From NCBI GenBank assembly GCA_018700215.1, contig JABIST010000032.1:1-6053 (forward strand): DNA of 6,053 nucleotides, written 5' to 3'. Under the pieces are notes generated by a model, which was not told the DNA's origin, did no database searches, and saw only the letters and a list, made by a program, of their open reading frames with translations. The stretch comes from Dehalococcoidia bacterium (GTDB lineage Bacteria; Chloroflexota; Dehalococcoidia; UBA2979). Below, piece by piece: positions 1-5,800 of this stretch; within the stretch, counting starts at the first letter, position 1; every line of letters starts with the position of its first letter. The position numbers were made by a program, and so were the translations under genes.

Positions 1-38
1 ACGTGGTGCCTCCGAGTTCGAACGCTGTTGTTCCTGAC

Positions 39-51
39 GGGCCGGAGGCCC
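39..51. repeat. Short GC hairpin upstream of selA
   Basis: A perfect 5-bp inverted repeat, GGGCC and GGCCC, is separated by the 3-base loop GGA. It lies in the unassigned stretch before selA. There is no run of T after it on either strand, so it is a poor intrinsic terminator. The 8-mer GAACGCTG also occurs twice nearby, at 20-27 and 59-66. No recognisable coding frame covers this stretch. It could be the end of an upstream transcription unit or chance structure in GC-rich DNA. Confidence 0.25.
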
Positions 52-156
52 ATCGGTTGAACGCTGATCGTACGTTCGCAGTGAATACGGTCAATGCGAG
101 CTGTAATTTCAGGTGAGATTGGTTGTGATTGGAGGGTTTCAGGGAGCCGCTGGCTC

Positions 157-162
157 TACAAT
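157..162 (+). promoter_or_regulatory. Possible -10 box of a selA promoter
   Basis: TACAAT matches five of six positions of the bacterial -10 consensus and stands out in an otherwise GC-rich region. It ends 33 bases before the GTG chosen as the selA start, leaving room for a short leader and ribosome binding site. No convincing -35 hexamer lies at the usual 16-18 base spacing; the nearest, TTGGAG at 129-134, is 22 bases away. This is a candidate only. If it is real, translation cannot begin at the ATG at 94, which lies upstream of it. Confidence 0.3.
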
Positions 163-180
163 CTTTGGACGTACTGGCTG

Positions 181-190
181 GGAGTAGAGG
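181..190 (+). promoter_or_regulatory. Ribosome binding site deciding the selA start
   Basis: A purine-rich stretch, GGAGTAGAGG, ends 5 bases before the GTG at 196. This supports initiation at 196 rather than at the in-frame ATG at 94. The 34 residues that would be added by starting at 94 do not resemble the start of SelA proteins, which begin close to an NPYRxLPS-type motif. Confidence 0.6.
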
Positions 191-195
191 CCGCT

Positions 196-1737
196 GTGAC
201 GAACCCTTATCGCGAATTGCCTTCGATCGATCGGTTGCTGAGTGACGAGCGCGTGGCGGAACTGACGGAGCGCTTTGGTCACGACGCGATCGTGGATTTG
301 GCGCGTGCGGTGCTGGACGAGCAGCGGGCGATGATCGAATCGACGGGCGCTGTTCCGGCGGATGGCGCGGTGGAACTGCTGCTGTCACGTGGGAGCGCCC
401 TGGAAGAATCGCTGGTGCATGTGATCAACGCCACCGGGGTGGTGATTCACACGAACCTGGGGCGTGCGCCACTTTCGCGGTCCGCGATGGATGCGATGCA
501 GCGGGTGAACGCGGGCTATTCGACGCTGGAGTTTGATCGGGAGACTGGCGGTCGGGGATCGAGGCAACAGCACCTGTCGGACATCTTATGTCGCGTTACC
601 GGTGCTGAGGCGGCGATGGTGGTGAACAACAATGCCGCCGCGTTGCTGCTGGCGCTGGCGGCGCTGTCTCACGAACGCGAAGTGGTGATTGCGCGCGGTC
701 AGCTTGTGGAGATTGGCGGTGGGTTCCGGATCCCGGATGTGATGCGGCAGTCTGGTGCGGAGCTGGTTGAGGTTGGGACGACGAACCGCACCTATGTGGC
801 GGACTACGCGACAGCGATCACGGAGCAGACGGCGGCGCTGTTGCGCGTGCACAGTTCCAACTTCGCGGTGATTGGGTTTACCGCGGAGGCGAGCATTGAG
901 GAGTTGGCGGAGCTGGCTCAGGCGCGTGGCGTGCGCTTGCTGGACGACGTGGGTAGCGGAGCGCTGGTTGATACGCGGCAGTACGGGCTGGCGTATGAGC
1001 CGATGGTGCAGGAATCGGTGGCGGCCGGTTCGGACGTGGTGCTGTTCTCCGGCGACAAGCTGCTGGGTGGGCCGCAGGCAGGGATTGCGGTTGGGAAGCG
1101 TGATGCGATTGAGGCGATGGAGCGGCATCCACTGGCGCGAGCGATGCGGATCGATAAGGCTTCGATTGCGGGGCTGATCGCGACGCTGGGCCATTACCAG
1201 GTGGGGGATGTGGCGGCAGAGATTCCGATCTGGAAGATGATCTCGGAGCCGATTGATCGGCTGTCGCGACGTGCGCGACGGTGGTCGCGGGCATGTGGGC
1301 CGTACGGCGAGGCGACCTCGGGGCTGTCGACGGTGGGCGGTGGGTCGCTGCCGGGGCAGGAGCTGGCGACGATGGTGTGTGCGGTGGCGCCGCCGGACGG
1401 CGATGCGGATGCGCTGGCGACGAAGCTGCGGGCGGAGACGCCGCCGGTGATTGTGCGGATCAGCGAGGGACGGGTCTTGCTCGATCCTCGGACAGTGGAC
1501 GCGCGGGAGGACCGACAGGTGGAGTCCTCGCTGGCACGGGTGCTGGGGCAGGCGATTCCGGCGGAGAGCACCGAGCCGGATTCGAGCGTGGGCCATGACG
1601 TGGATGGCACGGTTGGTGGCGACGGCGGTAATGGCGTTGGTGGCGACTCTGGTGGCGCTGGTGCCGACGCTGGTGGCGGCGCCAATGGTGAGGGGCCCGG
1701 CGGAGGCACTGTCTGGGGCGATCGCCCTGGACGATAG
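196..1737 (+). CDS. selA: L-seryl-tRNA(Sec) selenium transferase (SelA)
   Basis: SelA is a cytoplasmic PLP enzyme, a decamer in bacteria. It converts seryl-tRNA(Sec) to selenocysteinyl-tRNA(Sec) using selenophosphate, so the genome should also carry selB, selC and selD, none of which is in this window. The GTG start gives 513 residues beginning VTNPYRELPSIDRLL, the family's usual N-terminus. An in-frame ATG at 94 would add 34 unrelated residues. The PLP-fold core is clear: VINATGVVIHTNLGRAPLS near residue 77, and the lysine motif SGDKLLGGPQAG with the PLP lysine at about residue 288 (E. coli Lys295). Recognisable SelA ends near residue 454 (VLGQAI), close to the 463-residue E. coli protein. 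The remaining roughly 60 residues are glycine-rich, low in complexity, unlike the family, and use codons foreign to the rest of the gene, so they are probably not a native SelA tail. The reading frame overlaps mutS2. Identity is certain; the true C-terminus is doubtful. Confidence 0.95.
   Translation: MTNPYRELPSIDRLLSDERVAELTERFGHDAIVDLARAVLDEQRAMIESTGAVPADGAVELLLSRGSALEESLVHVINATGVVIHTNLGRAPLSRSAMDAMQRVNAGYSTLEFDRETGGRGSRQQHLSDILCRVTGAEAAMVVNNNAAALLLALAALSHEREVVIARGQLVEIGGGFRIPDVMRQSGAELVEVGTTNRTYVADYATAITEQTAALLRVHSSNFAVIGFTAEASIEELAELAQARGVRLLDDVGSGALVDTRQYGLAYEPMVQESVAAGSDVVLFSGDKLLGGPQAGIAVGKRDAIEAMERHPLARAMRIDKASIAGLIATLGHYQVGDVAAEIPIWKMISEPIDRLSRRARRWSRACGPYGEATSGLSTVGGGSLPGQELATMVCAVAPPDGDADALATKLRAETPPVIVRISEGRVLLDPRTVDAREDRQVESSLARVLGQAIPAESTEPDSSVGHDVDGTVGGDGGNGVGGDSGGAGADAGGGANGEGPGGGTVWGDRPGR
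1612..1683 (+). repeat. GGTGGCG-type imperfect repeats at the selA/mutS2 junction
   Basis: GGTGGCG occurs at 1615, 1639, 1651 and 1672, with spacings of 24, 12 and 21 bases, all multiples of three. The 12-mer GTTGGTGGCGAC is repeated exactly at 1612-1623 and 1636-1647. Read in the selA frame the block gives a Gly-rich series (VGGDGGNG, VGGDSGGA, GADAGGGA). In the mutS2 frame it gives a hydrophobic series (LVATAVMA, LVATLVAL, VPTLVAAP). Spacing in whole codons fits expansion within a translated frame. It is too degenerate to call a microsatellite. Confidence 0.6.
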
Positions 1738-4120
1738 AACTTTAGAAGTCCTGGAGTTCCCGGCCGTGATCGATCGGCTGGCGCGGCTGACGGCGTTTTC
1801 TGGAGGCCGGGAGGCGGCGCTTGCGTTGCGGCCGGTGGTTGATCGCGATGAGGTGGTGCGGCGACAGCGGGTGACGGCGGAGGCGGTCCACCTGGGTCAG
1901 CTTGGCATTGAGGTGTTGCTGGGCGGGGCGCGGGATATTCGGTCGCTGGCGGAGCGGGCGGAACGCGGGCAGGTGCTGACGGCGGCGGAGTTGCTGGATG
2001 TGGCGGACGCCTCGAGAGCCGCGGTGACGGTGCAGCGGGCGCTGGTGCGACTGCAGCCGGAGGCGCCGCTGCTGGCGAACATCGCGGGTGGGATTGGGGA
2101 CATCGCGCCGGTGAGCGCGCTGATCAACGGCGCGATTGATGACAGCGGTACGGTGCGGAACGACGCGAGTCCGGAGCTGCGGCAGATTCGCCATGAGGTG
2201 GGGAAGGCGCACGACCAGCTTCAGCAACGGATGCAGACGATGGCGGCGAGTTCGTCGCTGCGGCCGGCGCTGCAGGAGCCGATTGTGACGATTCGCGACG
2301 GGCGGTACGTGCTTCCGGTGAAATCGGAGATGCGCAGTGCGGTGCGTGGCGTGGTGCATGACTCATCGGCCTCGGGCGCGACGGTGTACATCGAGCCGAT
2401 GGCGGTGGTGGAGCTGGGGAACCGGTGGCGCGAACTGCAGGTACAGGAGCAGCACGAGGTTGATCGGATCTTGCGGGAGATCTCGGAGGTGGTGGGGTCG
2501 ACGTCGGCTGACTTGATTGACGCGGTGAACCGGCTGTCGCGGATCGACCTGGCGGTGGCGAAGGGGAAGCTGGCGAAAGAGCTGGATGCGCAGGAGCTGC
2601 ACGCAACCGGCTCGCAGAGCTGGCTGCGCGAGGCACCGGGAGAGCTGCGGCTGGTGCAGGCTCGGCACCCGCTGCTGGCGGGCGATGTGGTGGCGAACAC
2701 GATCATCGTGGGTGGCGAGCACCATGCGCTGCTGATCACGGGGCCGAACACCGGCGGCAAGACGGTGGCGCTGAAGACGGCGGGGTTGCTGACGCTGATG
2801 GCGCTGGCGGGGCTGCCGATTCCGGCGGACAAGGGTTCGACGGTTCCAATCTACGAGTCGGTGTTCGCGGATATCGGTGACGAGCAGTCGATTGAGCAGT
2901 CGCTCTCGACGTTCTCGGGGCACATCACCTCGATCATTTCAGTGCTGGAGCGGGCGAACGAGCAATCGCTGGTGCTGCTGGATGAGCTGGGGGCAGGGAC
3001 GGACCCGACGGAGGGTGCGGCGCTGGCGGTGGCGATCGTCGATCGATTGCTGGCGCGGGGGGCGGCGCTGATTGCGACGACGCATCACAGTGAGCTGAAG
3101 CTGTACGCGCATCGGACACCGAAGGTGGTGAACGCCTCGGTGGAGTTCGACTTGCAGTCGCTGTCGCCAACGTATCGGTTGACGATCGGGTTGGCGGGGC
3201 AATCGAACGCGCTGGCGATTGCGGCGAACCTGGGGATGCCGCGCGAGGTGATCGAGAGCGCGCGGACGGGGCTGTCTTCGGAAGACCGCGAGCTGGAATC
3301 GATGCTGGGCGAGCTGCGCGGGCAGCTTGCGACGGCGGAGGAGCGAGCGGCCCAGGCGACGGCGGACGCGGAGCGGGCGGAGACGCTGCGTCGGGAGCGC
3401 GAGCAGGAGTTGGAGCGGCTGGCCTCGGAGGCGACGCGGCTGCGAGAGGATGCGCGGATCCGGGTGCGGGACGAGCTGCGCGATGTTCGTCGGTTGTTGG
3501 AGAAGAGTCGCAAGGAGATCGAGTCCGCGCGGCTGGAGCAGGCGGGCGAGGACTTTCGTCGCGCGGAAGCGGCTGCGGAGCGGCTGCGGCCGGTGCCGGT
3601 ACCTGAGGTAGAGGAGCGCGAGCCGCTGCCGATGCCGGGGATCAAGGAGCAACGGTTTGAGGACCTGGTGGTGGTACCGGGTGCGGTGGTGTGGCTGCGC
3701 GGCGTGAGCGTGGCGGGCGAGGCGCTGAGCGAACCGGATGAGCGCGGCGAGTTTGAGGTGCAGCTTGGCGCACTTCGGACGCGGGTACGGCTGGAGCAGG
3801 TGCGGGCGACTGGCGAGCCCAGCCGGGACACGAGCGGGCGCGAGCTGACGGTGCCGATGGCGCCGTGGTCGCCCTCGGAGATTGAGGTGCGCGGGCAGCG
3901 GCTGGACGAGGCGTTGCCGGTGGTGGAGCAGTTCCTGGATGCTGCATCGCGCGCGGGGCACGGGCGGGTGCGGGTGATTCACGGGCGCGGGACGGGGACG
4001 CTGCGGCGTGCGGTTCGAGAGATGTTCGATCGGCATCCGCTGGTGACGGGGTATGAGACGGCGGAACCGAGAGACGGTGGCGAGGGAGTGACAGTCGTCA
4101 CCCTCGCAGGCACGCGGTAG
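1685..4120 (+). CDS. mutS2: MutS2 family protein (ATPase plus Smr domain)
   Basis: MutS2 is a homodimeric MutS-like ATPase without the mismatch-recognition domain. Family members suppress homologous recombination, and B. subtilis MutS2 (RqcU) acts on collided ribosomes. From ATG 1685 it has 811 residues, against 785 in B. subtilis. The family N-terminal motif TLEVLEF starts at about residue 18. Walker A GPNTGGKT is at 353-360, Walker B LVLLDE at 429-434 followed by LGAGTDPTEG, and the switch region TTHHSEL near 465-471. An Arg/Glu/Ala-rich predicted coiled coil spans about 525-636, a KOW-like beta segment about 658-712, and a C-terminal Smr domain 733-811 with HGRGTG at 766-771. The usual LDLRG at the start of Smr reads IEVRG. 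The gene overlaps selA by 53 bases and is probably co-transcribed with it. Start choice is weak: ATGs at 1595, 1604 and 1631 are also in frame, codon use suggests coding from about 1600, and the site before 1685 is only GGTGG. Confidence 0.93.
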   Translation: MVRGPAEALSGAIALDDRTLEVLEFPAVIDRLARLTAFSGGREAALALRPVVDRDEVVRRQRVTAEAVHLGQLGIEVLLGGARDIRSLAERAERGQVLTAAELLDVADASRAAVTVQRALVRLQPEAPLLANIAGGIGDIAPVSALINGAIDDSGTVRNDASPELRQIRHEVGKAHDQLQQRMQTMAASSSLRPALQEPIVTIRDGRYVLPVKSEMRSAVRGVVHDSSASGATVYIEPMAVVELGNRWRELQVQEQHEVDRILREISEVVGSTSADLIDAVNRLSRIDLAVAKGKLAKELDAQELHATGSQSWLREAPGELRLVQARHPLLAGDVVANTIIVGGEHHALLITGPNTGGKTVALKTAGLLTLMALAGLPIPADKGSTVPIYESVFADIGDEQSIEQSLSTFSGHITSIISVLERANEQSLVLLDELGAGTDPTEGAALAVAIVDRLLARGAALIATTHHSELKLYAHRTPKVVNASVEFDLQSLSPTYRLTIGLAGQSNALAIAANLGMPREVIESARTGLSSEDRELESMLGELRGQLATAEERAAQATADAERAETLRREREQELERLASEATRLREDARIRVRDELRDVRRLLEKSRKEIESARLEQAGEDFRRAEAAAERLRPVPVPEVEEREPLPMPGIKEQRFEDLVVVPGAVVWLRGVSVAGEALSEPDERGEFEVQLGALRTRVRLEQVRATGEPSRDTSGRELTVPMAPWSPSEIEVRGQRLDEALPVVEQFLDAASRAGHGRVRVIHGRGTGTLRRAVREMFDRHPLVTGYETAEPRDGGEGVTVVTLAGTR
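4081..4106 (+). repeat. Stem-loop in the 3' end of mutS2
   Basis: CGAGGG plus TGAC on the left pairs with GTCACCCTCG on the right. This makes a 10-bp stem with a 2-base bulge (AG at 4087-4088) and the loop AGTC at 4093-4096. It lies inside the last codons of mutS2, 12 bases before the stop codon, and has no T-run after it, so it is not a standard intrinsic terminator. It could slow 3' exonuclease decay or be a by-product of the VTVV-encoding Smr sequence. Confidence 0.35.
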
Positions 4121-4183
4121 TCTCGCGCGGTCGCGCTCACCGGGGTTGTCCTGGTTTGGAGTGCAGTCACCAGACACTGGAAC

Positions 4184-4189
4184 GGGGAG
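4184..4189 (+). promoter_or_regulatory. Ribosome binding site of the nitroreductase
   Basis: GGGGAG lies 5 bases before ATG 4195 and fixes that codon as the start, in preference to the in-frame TTG at 4156, which has no comparable site. Confidence 0.65.
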
Positions 4190-4194
4190 TGCGG

Positions 4195-4770
4195 ATGGAA
4201 CCGATCAGCGAAGTTGCGGAGCTGTTTCGTCACCAGCGGGCGGTGCGAGCGTTCTCCGACCGCGAGGTGAGCGACGAGATTGTGGAACAGGTGCTGACGG
4301 CGGCGACGCACGGTCCGTCCGGCTCGAACACTCAGCCGTGGCGGTGGATTGTGGTGCGGGATGCCGATGTGAAGGCGCAGGTGAGCGAGGAGTACGAGGC
4401 GGCGTTTGCGGCGGCGTACGCGGATCGAGCGCCGGCGCGAGCGGATGATCGGCAGCCGTTCACCGAGGTGCCGGTGCTGATTGTGGCGTGCGTGCAGGTG
4501 CCTTCGACGGGGCGGGCGGGGATTCAGACGGGTGCCTCGATTTACCCGGCGTGTCAGAACTTGATGTTGCAGGCACGTGCGCTGGGACTGGGTAGCGTGC
4601 TGACGACGCTGCACCGCGTGAAGCGGGCGAAGATCCACGAGATCCTCGGTATTCCCGAGGGGTGGGATACGGCGGCGATCATTCCGCTGGGGTGGCCGGA
4701 CCGCAGCTACGGGCCGAATCGGCGTCCGCCGATCTCGGAAGTGGTGATGCGCGACCGCTGCAGTGAGTGA
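4195..4770 (+). CDS. Nitroreductase-family flavoprotein
   Basis: A 191-residue protein of the nitroreductase superfamily: FMN-dependent, usually homodimeric, cytoplasmic NAD(P)H oxidoreductases acting on nitro compounds, quinones, enones or other acceptors. The N-terminal family motif is seen as RAVRAF at 15-20, matching the usual RRSVRxF phosphate-binding segment. GPSGSNTQPW at 40-49 is the typical FMN-binding loop. A helix with QARALGLGS follows in the second half, and the C-terminal IPLGWP matches the IPLGYP-type motif near the family's end. No iron-sulfur domain or fusion partner is present. ATG 4195 has a good ribosome binding site. The gene starts 74 bases after mutS2 and ends 30 bases before the TSUP gene, so it is probably co-transcribed with the latter. 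The substrate cannot be inferred. BluB-type 5,6-dimethylbenzimidazole synthase is a related fold, but nothing here specifically supports it. Confidence 0.9.
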   Translation: MEPISEVAELFRHQRAVRAFSDREVSDEIVEQVLTAATHGPSGSNTQPWRWIVVRDADVKAQVSEEYEAAFAAAYADRAPARADDRQPFTEVPVLIVACVQVPSTGRAGIQTGASIYPACQNLMLQARALGLGSVLTTLHRVKRAKIHEILGIPEGWDTAAIIPLGWPDRSYGPNRRPPISEVVMRDRCSE

Positions 4771-4800
4771 CGTTTTCGTCGCGGCGGGGGCGGTGACGGC

Positions 4801-5556
4801 GTGGTGATCGATACACCGGAGCTGATTGCGGTGGTGGTGCTGGCGTTCATCGCGACGACGATTCAGACCTCGGTGGGGTTTGGGACGGCGCTGTTCTTCG
4901 TGCCGATGGCGACGTTGCTGGTGGGGGCTGAGCCGGCGGTGGCGGCGATGTTGATCGTGATTCCGGGGACGGGGGCGATCCTGCTGACATCGTCCTCGGA
5001 GCGGTTGCCGTGGCGAGAGGGGGCGTGGCCGGCGCTGATCAGCCTGGCGAGCATGCCGCTGGGGGTGCTGCTGCTGACGCGATCGGATGAGAACGTGCTG
5101 CGGCTGATGGTGGGTTTTGGGGTGTTGCTGGCGGTGCTGCTGAGCTACATCGGCGGGCGGTCGGCGGATGTGGCGCACCCGGCGAGCTGGCCTCGGATGG
5201 CGCTCGCCGGGCTCGTGGCTGGGCTGATGCGAGGGGCGCTGGGGATGGGTGGTCCGGCGCTGGTGCTGTACTACCACTGGCTGGGGGCCGGTGCGACGCA
5301 GTTCCGGAATCGGATGTACGCGTACGGGTTGGTGGCGGGGATTCCATCGGTGGCAATTGCGGTCGTGGGCGGGATCTACGCAGGCGACACGATGAAGGTG
5401 GTTGGGGTGTCGATCCCCGGGGCGTTGCTGGGGATTCTCGTGGGGAGGCAGCTTCGGCCACATATCTCGGATACGGGGATTCGTCGGCTGTCGGCGCTGC
5501 TGCTGATGGCGACGAGCGCGATCGCGATGGTGACCGCGGGGTCGGTGTTGTTTTAG
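4801..5556 (+). CDS. TSUP/TauE-SafE family membrane transporter
   Basis: A 251-residue, very hydrophobic integral membrane protein of the TSUP (TauE/SafE, formerly DUF81) family, whose members export or import sulfite, sulfoacetate, thiosulfate and related organosulfur anions. About eight membrane segments can be read, roughly at 8-28, 30-62 (probably two), 76-92, 98-116, 132-158, 173-193, 200-218 and 229-251. The family's two-repeat architecture is visible: QTSVGFGTALFF near 22-33 in the first half, and RGALGMGGPALV at 144-155 in the second, each carrying the glycine-rich re-entrant signature. It has no signal peptide and no extra domain. The start is GTG 4801 or the adjacent GTG 4804. The upstream sequence is G-rich with no clear AGGAGG core, so translation may rely on coupling to the nitroreductase gene 30 bases upstream. 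The cargo cannot be deduced; no sulfur-metabolism gene is nearby. Confidence 0.9.
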   Translation: MVIDTPELIAVVVLAFIATTIQTSVGFGTALFFVPMATLLVGAEPAVAAMLIVIPGTGAILLTSSSERLPWREGAWPALISLASMPLGVLLLTRSDENVLRLMVGFGVLLAVLLSYIGGRSADVAHPASWPRMALAGLVAGLMRGALGMGGPALVLYYHWLGAGATQFRNRMYAYGLVAGIPSVAIAVVGGIYAGDTMKVVGVSIPGALLGILVGRQLRPHISDTGIRRLSALLLMATSAIAMVTAGSVLF

Positions 5557-5559
5557 GGG

Positions 5560-5591
5560 GGAGCCGAGGGCTCCTGGTGCGCGCTTCGCGC
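5560..5591 (+). terminator. Twin hairpins directly after the TSUP gene
   Basis: Two consecutive stem-loops follow the TSUP stop codon. The first is GGAGCC-GAG-GGCTCC at 5560-5574, with a 6-bp stem. The second is GCGCG-CTT-CGCGC at 5579-5591, with a 5-bp stem. Neither is followed by a T-run, so classical Rho-independent termination is doubtful. The position, 3 bases after the stop, suggests transcript-end formation or RNA protection. Confidence 0.35.
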
Positions 5592-5705
5592 CTGGTGTCG
5601 GGGCAGCGGGCGTTGACGTCGAAAGTTTCGATGCGGGGGTTGGGCTTGCCTTCGGCGTTGACGCTGACGTTTGGTTCGATCCCGCCCACCCGCCCGTGAT
5701 TTACA

Positions 5706-5724
5706 AAGGGGGCTTCGCCCCCTT
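5706..5724 (-). terminator. Intrinsic terminator of the leftward phosphatase gene
   Basis: A perfect 8-bp stem, AAGGGGGC paired with GCCCCCTT, closes a 3-base loop. Read on the - strand it is followed by TGTAAAT, so the RNA leaves the stem as ...CCCCCUUUGUAAAU, a reasonable U-rich tract. It lies 77 bases beyond the stop codon of the - strand gene. Read on the + strand it is followed by CAACCCC, so termination is expected mainly for leftward transcription. It could also block rightward readthrough from the TSUP gene. Confidence 0.6.
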
Positions 5725-5800
5725 CAACCCCGCATGGGGATTTCGGGCGGATTGGAATGCCGGAGTTCCCGCCAAGGAGCGTGCTGAACGTTGTGTAGCG

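Larger units (their letters stand above)
5557..5800. other. Non-coding, palindrome-rich intergenic region between convergent genes
   Basis: I find no credible gene here. The stretch separates the + strand TSUP gene from the - strand phosphatase. It contains several stem-loops: 5560-5574, 5579-5591 and 5706-5724, plus a 4-bp CCCC/GGGG hairpin at 5728-5739. An outer inverted repeat pairs CCGCCCG at 5690-5696 with CGGGCGG at 5744-5750, enclosing the last two. CCTGGTG is directly repeated at 5573-5579 and 5591-5597 around the second hairpin. This is the layout of extragenic palindromic repeats, but multi-copy status cannot be judged from one window. Confidence 0.55.

Noticed and set aside
9..30. 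TTCGAAC resembling a tRNA T-loop, possibly selC near selA
   Set aside because: The flanking bases do not form a T-stem and no acceptor stem or other arms can be drawn.
1..94. Possible divergent - strand gene starting at a TTG (complement of 92-94) before selA
   Set aside because: There is no ribosome binding site, no recognised protein family, and only about 30 codons before the window edge.
3..116. Open frame on the + strand ending at TGA 114-116, possible tail of an upstream gene
   Set aside because: The translation has no recognisable domain and lacks the G-ending codon bias of every other + strand gene in the window.
94..195. Extending selA to the ATG at 94
   Set aside because: The 34 added residues are unlike SelA N-termini, the ATG lacks a ribosome binding site, and a TACAAT box and purine-rich site lie between it and GTG 196.
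1669..1676. GCTGGTGG, identical to the E. coli Chi site
   Set aside because: Chi is species-specific and this 8-mer is expected often in DNA built of GTG, CTG and GCG codons.
4125..4136. GCGC-GGTC-GCGC hairpin after the mutS2 stop as a terminator
   Set aside because: The stem is only 4 bp and no T-run follows.
2939..4177. 412-residue antisense open frame opposite mutS2
   Set aside because: Arg/Pro/Gln-rich low-complexity product lying opposite a clear mutS2; an expected by-product of G-ending codons.
3979..5463. 494-residue antisense open frame opposite the nitroreductase and TSUP genes
   Set aside because: His/Arg/Pro-rich shadow of two well-supported genes with no domain signal.
5039..5689. 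216-residue - strand open frame spanning the intergenic block and the TSUP gene
   Set aside because: Most of it is a Ser/Pro/Arg-rich shadow of the transporter; only its first 40 or so residues look protein-like, and they fall in the palindromic block reported as a finding.
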